A stretch of 15,317 nucleotides of DNA from Gemmatimonadales bacterium UBA2982. Lineage in GTDB: Bacteria; Gemmatimonadota; Gemmatimonadetes; Longimicrobiales; Gaopeijiaceae. Every line of letters begins with the position of its first letter. Position 1 is the stretch's first letter. Location of the stretch: NCBI GenBank assembly GCA_002347035.1, contig DEAM01000017.1, forward strand, positions 1 through 15,317. Reading direction: 5' to 3'. The notes below the pieces were generated by a model, which was not told the origin of the DNA, did no database searches, and saw only the letters and a program-made list of their open reading frames with translations. Positions 1 to 6,001 of the stretch are shown in pieces. Both the position numbers and the translations under genes were made by a program.

Positions 1-23
1 AGGTTCGAGTCCTGGCGGGCCCA
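1..23 (+). tRNA. tRNA gene, 3' part only (isotype not visible)
   Basis: The first bases match the 3' end of a tRNA. A seven-base T loop TTCGAGT (4-10) is closed by AGG/CCT, with CCTGG forming the 3' half of the T stem. This is followed by a seven-base acceptor strand CGGGCCC (16-22) and discriminator A at 23. The CCA end is not encoded, since CTCA follows. The acceptor 5' strand would read GGGCCCG, but it and the anticodon lie outside the window, so the amino acid cannot be assigned. Confidence 0.8.
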
Positions 24-47
24 CTCAATACATGGTCTGGTCCATGG

Positions 48-425
48 CTAAAGTGTGATTACTTGGTCGGGAGGGCTCCCTCCCATGGCCTCGTACAACT
101 GTGGAAAGCAGCCAGCGACAACACCTTTGACAAGGCCTTTGGCTTGCACCTGCCCGGTACCACATTGCTCGAACGTGCCATCTGCTAGGCCCCGACGCAC
201 TGCACATTGATCGCAGACCATGAGCAGGATCCCTTGATCGGCGGCGACCGCCGCTAGCCTCTCTCCGATAGGGTCACCTTCACGAAGGCAGTAGAGGTTA
301 TCATCAAAGAACATCATTCCAATGACGTCAGCGCCATGGATGCCTTGTTCTAGCTGTGGCAAGATCATGGTGGCGAGGGGATAGGTTGCTGCCTGGTGAG
401 TGCGGAATACGTATGCAATGTTCAC
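48..425 (-). CDS. DsrE-like small protein with CxxC motif (SaoD-like)
   Basis: This 125-residue soluble protein has the look of the DsrE/DsrF-like fold: a beta strand MNIAYVF at the start, a hydrophobic central strand GILLMVC (65-71) and a cysteine pair CDQC at 71-74 followed by AVRRGL. Further cysteines lie at 46, 88 and 106. DsrE relatives relay sulfur or carry persulfides on such cysteines. The conserved pattern FFDDN, GDPIGERL, CDQCAVRR and the C-terminal PDQVITL recalls the DsrE-related group called SaoD in family collections, whose role I do not know. The start is GTG at 425, directly preceded by an in-frame TAA, so no earlier start exists. The Shine-Dalgarno signal is weak (AGGA about 11 nt upstream). 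No sulfur-metabolism genes are adjacent, so the partner is unknown. Confidence 0.75.
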   Translation of the reverse strand: MNIAYVFRTHQAATYPLATMILPQLEQGIHGADVIGMMFFDDNLYCLREGDPIGERLAAVAADQGILLMVCDQCAVRRGLADGTFEQCGTGQVQAKGLVKGVVAGCFPQLYEAMGGSPPDQVITL

Positions 426-525
426 TTATGGATACATCCTAACGGAGTTGTGGTTGACACGGATTCTAAAAGGAGTCGAGGGTTTTACCGAGGAGGTGGG
501 AGGAACTCAGGACCTCATAAAGCCT

Positions 526-1053
526 TCAGCTGTCCTCGAACTCAATAAGGGTCAGGACGGGCACACCTTCTTTTTCTAGGCGCCTTAGGCCACCGAGCCC
601 GGGCAGGTTTATAGCGAATCCACACGCCACGATGTCTGCCCCCGTGCGGCGGAGGAGGTTCAGAGTGGCTATCGCAGTCCCTCCTGTAGCCAGTAGGTCG
701 TCTATTAGTAGAACCTTCTCTCCCGGAGAGATTGCGTCTCGGTGTATTTCGACTCGGTCATTGCCGTATTCTAGCTCGTAGTCCTGCCCGATGGTTTCAC
801 TCGGCAGTTTGCCCCTTTTACGCACTGGGATGAAGCCGACGGAAAGTTGGTGGGCCACAGCACTACCGATAATGAAGCCTCGGGCTTCGATTCCCTCCAC
901 GGTATCAATATTCCGCCCAGTAAATGGGTGGCTCAGGTTATTTATTAACTGTTGAAACCCAACAGGATCACGGAGCAGAGTGGTAATGTCGCGAAACTGG
1001 ATTCCGGGTTTTGGGTAATCCGGGATCGTGCGGATAAGGGATTTCAGTGGCAT
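526..1053 (-). CDS. apt: Adenine phosphoribosyltransferase
   Basis: This 175-residue cytosolic enzyme of purine salvage condenses adenine with PRPP to give AMP and pyrophosphate. Length and motifs are those of bacterial Apt. They are YPKPGIQFRDIT (13-24), the adenine-side GIEARGFIIG (54-63), the flexible-loop RKRGKLP (78-84) and the PRPP-binding motif VLLIDDLLATGGT (114-126) with its two acidic residues. The start is ATG at 1053, with purine-rich GAAGGGAAGAAG just upstream. It lies 100 nt from the DsrE-like gene and 97 nt from the creatininase-like gene, all on the minus strand. The neighbours suggest no special role and this looks like housekeeping salvage. Confidence 0.96.
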   Translation of the reverse strand: MPLKSLIRTIPDYPKPGIQFRDITTLLRDPVGFQQLINNLSHPFTGRNIDTVEGIEARGFIIGSAVAHQLSVGFIPVRKRGKLPSETIGQDYELEYGNDRVEIHRDAISPGEKVLLIDDLLATGGTAIATLNLLRRTGADIVACGFAINLPGLGGLRRLEKEGVPVLTLIEFEDS

Positions 1054-1150
1054 AGACTTCTTCCCTTCACATGTCTTGAAAAATGGTCCGTCGACTACCT
1101 ATATCTACTCTGTGAGTTAGGCAGCCTTGTTTGGGTGCTCGGAGCTGAGG

Positions 1151-1945
1151 CTAGCGGCTCCCCGCTCGTTCCCGAATAATCCGGACCGTGGTGTCCACTT
1201 TAAACTGGAGCCCTCGCTCTCCGTACTCCACGGATGCCCGCGTAGGGTCACCGGAAACACCGCTGTCAGGGAAGCCCCCCCCTTGGGCAAGCATATTCGT
1301 CCGGATATGGCGGGGGTCCACAGCTAAAAGTTGTGAGGTGTCTCTGATGCCCGCATGACTGCCGATTGTCTCCTCGGTTTCACCTTGCGACAGAAGCCAT
1401 TCCTGAAATCCATTAGCCGAGTAGTACTCACCGACAAAGTGCACACGATTCGAGTGTTCGCTCCATTCTTGATTTAATGCTTCAGCAACGTTTTCCATGC
1501 CCCGTTGATTGCCGCCGCTATCACCGATCATCACTATGTCTGTGAATCCATGCAGAGCCAAACTTCTAGCAGCGTACTCCAACACCTTCTCAAAATACTC
1601 GTTTGGTAGGGTGATGGTCCCTGCCTTTGCCAAGTGTCCGCGCGGATTTTCAACGTCTCCCTCGGGTACGTATGTCATGACGGGAGCAACCAGGGCATTT
1701 CCCAGTTCACGTGCGATCCTCGCGGATGCCTCGTTGATAATGAACTTATGTTTTCCGAGGATCATGTGAGGGCCATTCTGTTCTGTCCCGGCCGTGGGGA
1801 TGATTACTGTGGTCGTGCCACTATCAACCGCATCCCGAACCTCTGTCCAAGTGAGCTCTTCAAGGAATACCGATGGTAAAATCTGGGCTTGGAGCGGAGT
1901 TGTAGTTGCTAAGGAACATAAGAGAACAGCGACAGCAGACTTCAT
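1151..1945 (-). CDS. Exported creatininase-family protein with altered metal ligands
   Basis: This 264-residue protein has an N-terminal Sec signal peptide (hydrophobic run 4-18, probable cut near AQA at 19-21), so it should act in the periplasm. The body matches the creatininase fold of metal-dependent amidohydrolases: GTEQNGPH (53-60), HLAKAGTITLP (104-114), GDSGGN (141-146), HAGIRDTS (197-204) and GVSGDPTRAS (229-238). Family members normally read EQHGPH..L..D, NGHGGN and HAGExETS. Here the first His of EQH is Asn57, the Asp nine residues later is His66, the central His is Ser143, and the HAGE glutamate is Ile200. Either metal binding is rearranged or the protein is not an amidohydrolase. 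I recall similar EQNGPH...GKH sequences, so this may be a stable subgroup rather than a decayed gene. The substrate cannot be inferred. Confidence 0.82.
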   Translation of the reverse strand: MKSAVAVLLCSLATTTPLQAQILPSVFLEELTWTEVRDAVDSGTTTVIIPTAGTEQNGPHMILGKHKFIINEASARIARELGNALVAPVMTYVPEGDVENPRGHLAKAGTITLPNEYFEKVLEYAARSLALHGFTDIVMIGDSGGNQRGMENVAEALNQEWSEHSNRVHFVGEYYSANGFQEWLLSQGETEETIGSHAGIRDTSQLLAVDPRHIRTNMLAQGGGFPDSGVSGDPTRASVEYGERGLQFKVDTTVRIIRERAGSR

Positions 1946-1996
1946 GCGGCAACTCCAGAAGAGCGGGTTTAAAGGGGTAGGCAGATTATTGTTGGG

Positions 1997-2012
1997 CTGG
2001 CGTCAGCGCCAG
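1997..2012. terminator. Small perfect hairpin after the release-factor-like gene
   Basis: CTGGCG and CGCCAG form a perfect 6-bp GC-rich stem around TCAG. It begins 8 nt beyond the stop of the minus-strand GGQ gene, where a terminator or mRNA-stabilising hairpin would be expected. No proper U tract follows on either strand (minus: CCCAACAATAAT; plus: AACTATTTTC). An intrinsic terminator is therefore only a possibility. Confidence 0.35.
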
Positions 2013-2020
2013 AACTATTT

Positions 2021-2368
2021 TCACTCATCCTCCAACTCCGGCCGTTTTCTCAAAGACTTCTTTCTCGCATGCTTTCGTTTGTTGTGGAGTCGTTTGGCTC
2101 GCTCTGAAGTTGGGACTTGGGATGGGACTCGAGCTTTTGTCTCTCTACTTAATTCCGTGAGCTTATCACGGAGTCTTTTAAGAGCGATGCGGCGGTTCCT
2201 ATGCTGACTACGCTCATCTCGTGCGGCAACCCTGATGCCAGTTGGGATGTGTACCAGCCGCACACCGCTCTCTGTGACGTTTTGGTGCTGGCCACCTGGC
2301 CCTCCAGATCGGAACGTCTCTACGCGACATTCCGCGAGGAGTTTCTCGTCTTCTTCAGGGATGGTCAA
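2021..2368 (-). CDS. GGQ-domain peptide-chain-release-factor-like (ribosome rescue) protein
   Basis: This short protein (115 residues) consists of the catalytic domain of class I release factors without the stop-codon-reading domains. The motif RSGGPGGQHQN (20-30) contains the GGQ that promotes peptidyl-tRNA hydrolysis in the ribosome. The family pattern SQHRNRRIAL follows at 54-63. The C-terminal tail (90-109) is strongly basic (RAKRLHNKRKHARKKSLRKR), like the tail of ArfB/YaeJ, which enters the empty mRNA channel of stalled ribosomes. Rescue of non-stop ribosomes is therefore the likely role. The start is TTG at 2368, giving the usual LTIPEEDE-type beginning. The frame stays open upstream to a TAG at 2465-2467 without any ATG, GTG or TTG, so the true N-terminus is uncertain. 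Confidence 0.82.
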   Translation of the reverse strand: MTIPEEDEKLLAECRVETFRSGGPGGQHQNVTESGVRLVHIPTGIRVAARDERSQHRNRRIALKRLRDKLTELSRETKARVPSQVPTSERAKRLHNKRKHARKKSLRKRPELEDE

Positions 2369-2492
2369 ATCTTCTGGGAGATCCTCTTCGATGATACTTC
2401 CTTCCGTTGGTGTCTTGAAAACTATGGCACTGGGAGGAGCTTCTAGGTACTGTTTTGCGATCCACTACTAGAAAGTTCCCTCCCTATTCCAC

Positions 2493-3581
2493 ATGATCTT
2501 AGACGGCCAGGAAAAACATCCCGGAGCCAGGCTACTCTTCGTACTCGCTTGTCTTGTAGTCATCGTTTACGGGCTTCGCTACGCATCTCCTATACTGCTG
2601 CCATCCGCGTTGGCATTGTTCCTCGCGGTGCTCAGCTTGCCCGTTATGCTCTGGCTACGTAAGCACAAGCTTCATCCGTCAATTTCGATTATGGTGCCTG
2701 TGATTATGAACGTCGGAATTGTCGGCCTATTGATTCTTCTTGCGAGTCAATCTGTGGCCGAGTTTCAGGCAAAAGGTTTCTACGTTGATGAAGTCCGAGA
2801 ACTGCAGGCTTCTTGGATTGCGGCTATCGAGTCAAGCATGGGCTTCGACGTTTCAGACTACGTTACACTGGACCTGATTGATCCGGCTGCTGTGGTGGAT
2901 TTCGCAACAGGCGCTGTCGGGCGGGCCGCGCAGTTTCTGGGCACGACGTTTGTTGTATTCCTGATCATGGCTTTTATGCTTAGCGAGGCTAGCGTCTTCC
3001 CGCAGAAGTTCCGTTACATCACTGGTCAAAGGGAGCGGGACGATGACCACCTTGCGAAGGTGGTAGCTGAAGTTCAGACCTACCTGGGCATTAAGACGGT
3101 GATGTCTCTAACCACGGGCATTGTTCTTGGAGTTTTCGTTTGGCAGATGGGCCTGGATTTCCCCGTGCTCCTGGGGTTGATCGCCTTTATGCTCAACTAT
3201 ATTCCCACTGTGGGGTCAATTATTGCAGCTGTTCCAGCGCTTCTGCTAAGCCTCATCCTCTTTGGGACTCTATTCCACGCTTTGACTATAGGAGCAGGAT
3301 ACATTCTGGCGAATATGGTCTTCGGTAACATCTTGGAACCTAAGATCATGGGCCGGAGGCTTGGGCTATCGACACTTGTTGTGATCCTGTCTTTATTATT
3401 CTGGGGCTGGGCTTGGGGTCCAATGGGTGCCCTCTTGTCAGTGCCTCTGACCGTGATGGTGAAGATCTGGCTTGAGAACACGAGAGACTTGCGGTGGTTG
3501 GCAATTCTCTTGGATAAGGCAGCCCCTCGAGTGAGCGAGAGCACACTAGCTGTGCAGTCCCCTGGAGCTGAAGATGCCTAA
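2493..3581 (+). CDS. AI-2E/PerM family membrane transporter
   Basis: This 362-residue integral inner-membrane protein belongs to the AI-2E transporter family (formerly UPF0118; PerM, TqsA, YdiK). Hydrophobic segments lie near 14-28, 30-52, 66-85, 149-164, 203-217, 221-235, 240-260, 262-280 and 292-325. The soluble region at about 87-145 is typical. The signature stretch NYIPTVGSIIAAVPA (235-249), then NILEPKIMGRRLGLS (279-293) and a tryptophan-rich WGWAWGPMGALLSVPL, are family hallmarks. Members export or admit varied substrates (AI-2, Na+/H+), so the substrate cannot be set from sequence. No luxS or lsr gene is nearby. Its last 8 nt overlap the next gene, suggesting translational coupling. 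Confidence 0.9.
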   Translation: MILDGQEKHPGARLLFVLACLVVIVYGLRYASPILLPSALALFLAVLSLPVMLWLRKHKLHPSISIMVPVIMNVGIVGLLILLASQSVAEFQAKGFYVDEVRELQASWIAAIESSMGFDVSDYVTLDLIDPAAVVDFATGAVGRAAQFLGTTFVVFLIMAFMLSEASVFPQKFRYITGQRERDDDHLAKVVAEVQTYLGIKTVMSLTTGIVLGVFVWQMGLDFPVLLGLIAFMLNYIPTVGSIIAAVPALLLSLILFGTLFHALTIGAGYILANMVFGNILEPKIMGRRLGLSTLVVILSLLFWGWAWGPMGALLSVPLTVMVKIWLENTRDLRWLAILLDKAAPRVSESTLAVQSPGAEDA

Positions 3582-4083
3582 GATTCCATTTGAAGATTTA
3601 CCAGCACACGGACGTCTCTGGGTGTTTCCAGCTAACCGGGATCTGACTCAAGAAGAGGCGAATCAATGCCTCAATGTTGTGGATGAGTTCTTATCCTCGT
3701 GGAGCGCTCACGGAGTTCCACTTTCCGCTGGCCGGAAATTGGTAGAGAAGCGATTTCTGTTAATTGGTGTTGATATTGACATTGAAGTTCCTTCGGGTTG
3801 TTCAATTGACGCGCTTGTGAAACAACTTCGAACGCTTGGTAATGATCTTGGACTGTCACTGATTGACCACTCTTTAATCTGGTTTCGTGAGGCTAAGGCG
3901 GTTCGCACGGTATCGCGATCGATCTTTAAGGCCTTGGCTGAAGAGGGAGTGGTCGGACCGAGCACAAGTGTCTTTGACACCACATTGACGACCGTCGGGC
4001 AAGCCCGAGAGGACTTGCTCGAGCGTGTGGCTCAAGATACATGGCACGGAAGGACATTTCTTGGAGCCGGTGTTCTTGACTAA
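3574..4083 (+). CDS. Conserved protein of unknown function
   Basis: This 169-residue protein has no signal peptide and no membrane segment, so it is probably cytosolic. Visible features are an N-terminal IPFEDLPAHGRLWVF, an alpha-helical stretch with SSWSAHG (41-47), a beta segment RFLLIGVDIDIE (60-71), GCSID (75-79), and a C-terminal SVFDTTLTTVGQARE followed by TWHGR. I recall similar uncharacterised proteins in Gemmatimonadota and Bacteroidota, but know no function. The ATG at 3574 lies inside the last codons of the AI-2E family gene (8-nt overlap). That overlap both fixes the start and ties expression to the membrane protein. Convergent with the following gene. Confidence 0.8.
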   Translation: MPKIPFEDLPAHGRLWVFPANRDLTQEEANQCLNVVDEFLSSWSAHGVPLSAGRKLVEKRFLLIGVDIDIEVPSGCSIDALVKQLRTLGNDLGLSLIDHSLIWFREAKAVRTVSRSIFKALAEEGVVGPSTSVFDTTLTTVGQAREDLLERVAQDTWHGRTFLGAGVLD

Positions 4084-4104
4084 TTCGTTCTAGGTTTACC
4101 AAAA

Positions 4105-4123
4105 GGAAGACAGTTAGTCTTTC
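4105..4123. terminator. Weak hairpin between convergent genes
   Basis: GGAAGAC and GTCTTTC pair over 7 bp with one G-T pair around the loop AGTTA. The hairpin sits between the convergent stops at 4083 and 4143, where a bidirectional terminator is expected. The stem is weak and no clear T run follows, so this is a tentative call. Confidence 0.3.
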
Positions 4124-4142
4124 AGGAGCATCGCGTTACCGC

Positions 4143-5249
4143 CTAGCTAGCGGACTTGGTTAATACCTTGTTAAGGAACCGCACAGCCTCTTTATCACCC
4201 CAGAAAGACGGTTTTCTTGGGGTACCCTCAAGGAACCCTACGTGCCCCCCAGTCTCCTGGAGTACAAGGGATATTGATGGGTTCATAGAAGCTTGGCTGG
4301 AGGGGACTGACTCTGGGGGTAAGAACGGGTCATCTGCTGCATGAAGGAGTAGCGTTGGTACGTCAATTCCTCTGAGGTACTGCGCACTGCTCGATTTTTT
4401 ATAATAATCCGCCGCATCAGAGAAGCCGTTAAGTGGCGCGGTGAGCCGATCATCGAATTCCCAAATCGTCTGGGAAGTGAGGGCTGAAGCCAGGTCTATC
4501 TTCCGACTGAGTCGCGGCTCTTTCATGCGGAGCTTGCGCCGGAGAGATCGGAGGAAATAGCCAGCGTACATTTGACCCATAGGGCTCTCTTCCAGGAGTT
4601 TGCATCCGGCTGCAAGATCGTAGGGGACGGACATGACCGCCGCTGCATCCAGTAAGTCCGTGCCACCTTTTTGACATTCGCCCATCATCTTGAGGAGAAC
4701 GTTACCGCCTAGCGAAAACCCTAGGGCACCAATTCTTCTTTGAGGGTAGCGCTCACGAAGCAACGAAAGCACAAAAGCCGGGTCATCTGTTTTCCCAGAG
4801 TGGTAATAGTGGAGAACTCGGTTTGCTTCACCGCTGCAGCCACGAAAGTTGAGGGCTGCGGGCTGGATGCCTAAGAACAGAAGTTCCCGGCAGACGTTTC
4901 TCACGTATGAGCGACTAGTCGAACCTTCTAGGCCGTGTAATACCAGGACAATTGGTGAATCCGTTGAGGGAGCAGGGCCCCAATCAAGGTCGAGGAAGTC
5001 ATCGTCTGGCGTGGCAAGTCTCTCTCTCCGGTACTCTGGCCCTTGGGAGGAGCGGAGTAGGCGGGCAGCCAGGGTCTGTAGGTTTGGCCCTGCCGCCCAC
5101 CAAGCAGGCCGAAAAGGTTTTGGGTGATAACTCAAGTCATTTACCCCTGGGACTAATCCCGGACCTTGTTCGAAGGCACCATCTGCTCCGTGTATGTCCA
5201 TCCTATTAGACAGGCCCTCTCTAAGGAGTTTTAAGCGTATTTGCACCAT
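4143..5249 (-). CDS. YheT-type alpha/beta hydrolase
   Basis: This 368-residue hydrolase is of the YheT/UPF0017 group. The family start motif FRPAWWAAGPNLQTL (46-60) is present, as are an oxyanion-region HGLEGS (105-110) and NFRGCSGE (134-141). The nucleophile elbow is GFSLGGN with Ser179. A late acidic residue in ADDPF (Asp306 or Asp307) and GGHVGF with His336 complete a full Ser-Asp-His triad. Relatives act as esterases of uncertain natural substrate. The first ATG is at 5249. An internal ATG at 5201 (MDIHGADG) is equally plausible, because the conserved part begins only near residue 46 and neither start has a strong ribosome site. It is transcribed divergently from the TetR gene, 76 nt apart, so the two may share regulation. 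Confidence 0.88.
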   Translation of the reverse strand: MVQIRLKLLREGLSNRMDIHGADGAFEQGPGLVPGVNDLSYHPKPFRPAWWAAGPNLQTLAARLLRSSQGPEYRRERLATPDDDFLDLDWGPAPSTDSPIVLVLHGLEGSTSRSYVRNVCRELLFLGIQPAALNFRGCSGEANRVLHYYHSGKTDDPAFVLSLLRERYPQRRIGALGFSLGGNVLLKMMGECQKGGTDLLDAAAVMSVPYDLAAGCKLLEESPMGQMYAGYFLRSLRRKLRMKEPRLSRKIDLASALTSQTIWEFDDRLTAPLNGFSDAADYYKKSSSAQYLRGIDVPTLLLHAADDPFLPPESVPSSQASMNPSISLVLQETGGHVGFLEGTPRKPSFWGDKEAVRFLNKVLTKSAS

Positions 5250-5265
5250 TCAGCACTAAACGTCG

Positions 5266-5278
5266 TTATAAGTTATAA
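5266..5278. promoter_or_regulatory. Palindromic TTATAA repeat, possible TetR operator or minus-strand -10
   Basis: TTATAAGTTATAA consists of two self-complementary TTATAA units separated by one base, an odd-centred inverted repeat. It lies in the 76-nt gap between the divergent YheT-like and TetR genes, 17 nt upstream of the 5249 start. A further direct repeat AGCACT (5252-5257 and 5278-5283) brackets it. TetR proteins commonly bind short palindromes in their own divergent promoter region. On the minus strand the TATAAC units could instead be the -10 of the hydrolase gene. Both are inference. Confidence 0.4.
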
Positions 5279-5290
5279 GCACTGAAGGAG

Positions 5291-5319
5291 TTGAGCTAAG
5301 GTCTCATTGAGTTTACAGT
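5291..5319 (+). promoter_or_regulatory. Candidate sigma-70-type promoter of the efflux operon
   Basis: TTGAGC (5291-5296) and TACAGT (5314-5319) each match the -35 and -10 consensus at four of six positions and are spaced exactly 17 nt apart. The predicted transcription start, about 7 nt after the -10, falls on or beside the ATG of the TetR gene at 5326. No Shine-Dalgarno sequence precedes that ATG, which fits a leaderless message. Confidence 0.4.
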
Positions 5320-5325
5320 GTTCAC

Positions 5326-5988
5326 ATGGCTGACCAAAGGGAAATGATCCTTGCAAGCGCGTGCGACCTTTACTTGGCTAATGGGTTGGATGGCTTTTCA
5401 ATGCGAAAGCTTGCGAAGGAAGTTGGGATCACAGCTCCGGCTATTTATCGACATTATGATGGCCGTGAAGCTGTTTTGGCCGACGTTGTGCGCCATGCAC
5501 ATCGGACCTTTATCGCGACGATCTATAGAGCTCTTGAGGCGCCCACGGCGCTTGAGCGCATGATTAGTGCTGCCCAGGGCTATCTGGACTTTGCTTTAGA
5601 ACAACCGCGGTGGTTCATGATAATGTTTTCAGGGCCCGAGCGGCTTGGGATGAAGTCTCTCCCAGAGGACATAGACTCAATGGGCTGCGCCATTCACCAA
5701 TTCTGGATGGATCGAGTCACCGAGTGCATGAGAGCAGGGATTCTGAAGGAAGGTGACCCCACGGAGATTTCCATGACTATGTGGGCTCATGCACACGGGA
5801 TGGTACAGCTCTTTCATCAGGGCAGTCTGGGTACTGATCCAGATCGTTTTAGGGAGCTTTTTCGTGAATCCGGAGTCCGGATGTGGATTGGGATTGCCAC
5901 CCGCGAATTTGCAGAACAACTCTCCGAAGGTGGACCGGGTGTCAGCATTGGGTTTGGGTCGAGTATAGAACTTCAATCATCATCGTGA
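5326..5988 (+). CDS. TetR family regulator with WHG-type C-terminal domain
   Basis: This 220-residue one-component regulator has an N-terminal TetR helix-turn-helix at about 8-54, with the recognition-helix region ITAPAIYRHYDGREAVL (35-51). The C-terminal ligand-binding half contains WAHAHGMVQLF (153-163), the WHG-like signature of one TetR C-terminal family. As first gene of the efflux operon it probably represses its own operon and is released by a pump substrate. This is the usual arrangement, but the ligand is not predictable. The ATG at 5326 is the only reasonable start and has no ribosome site (see the promoter entry). The stop lies 13 nt before the channel gene. Confidence 0.92.
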   Translation: MADQREMILASACDLYLANGLDGFSMRKLAKEVGITAPAIYRHYDGREAVLADVVRHAHRTFIATIYRALEAPTALERMISAAQGYLDFALEQPRWFMIMFSGPERLGMKSLPEDIDSMGCAIHQFWMDRVTECMRAGILKEGDPTEISMTMWAHAHGMVQLFHQGSLGTDPDRFRELFRESGVRMWIGIATREFAEQLSEGGPGVSIGFGSSIELQSSS

Positions 5989-6001
5989 AGGGGAGCAATT
6001 G

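Noticed and set aside
31..46. CATGG/CCATG inverted repeat after the tRNA
   Set aside because: A 5-bp stem with a 6-nt loop and no T run is too weak to call a terminator, and it does not resemble an attachment site.
453..476. TTGACA followed by TTCTAAAAG on the plus strand
   Set aside because: The -35 match is perfect, but the AT-rich element is only about 4 nt away, there is no -10 at 16-18 nt, and no plus-strand gene follows.
1794..2207. Plus-strand open frame of 137 codons
   Set aside because: It runs antisense across the creatininase-like gene start and the GGQ gene, both well supported, and shows no motif.
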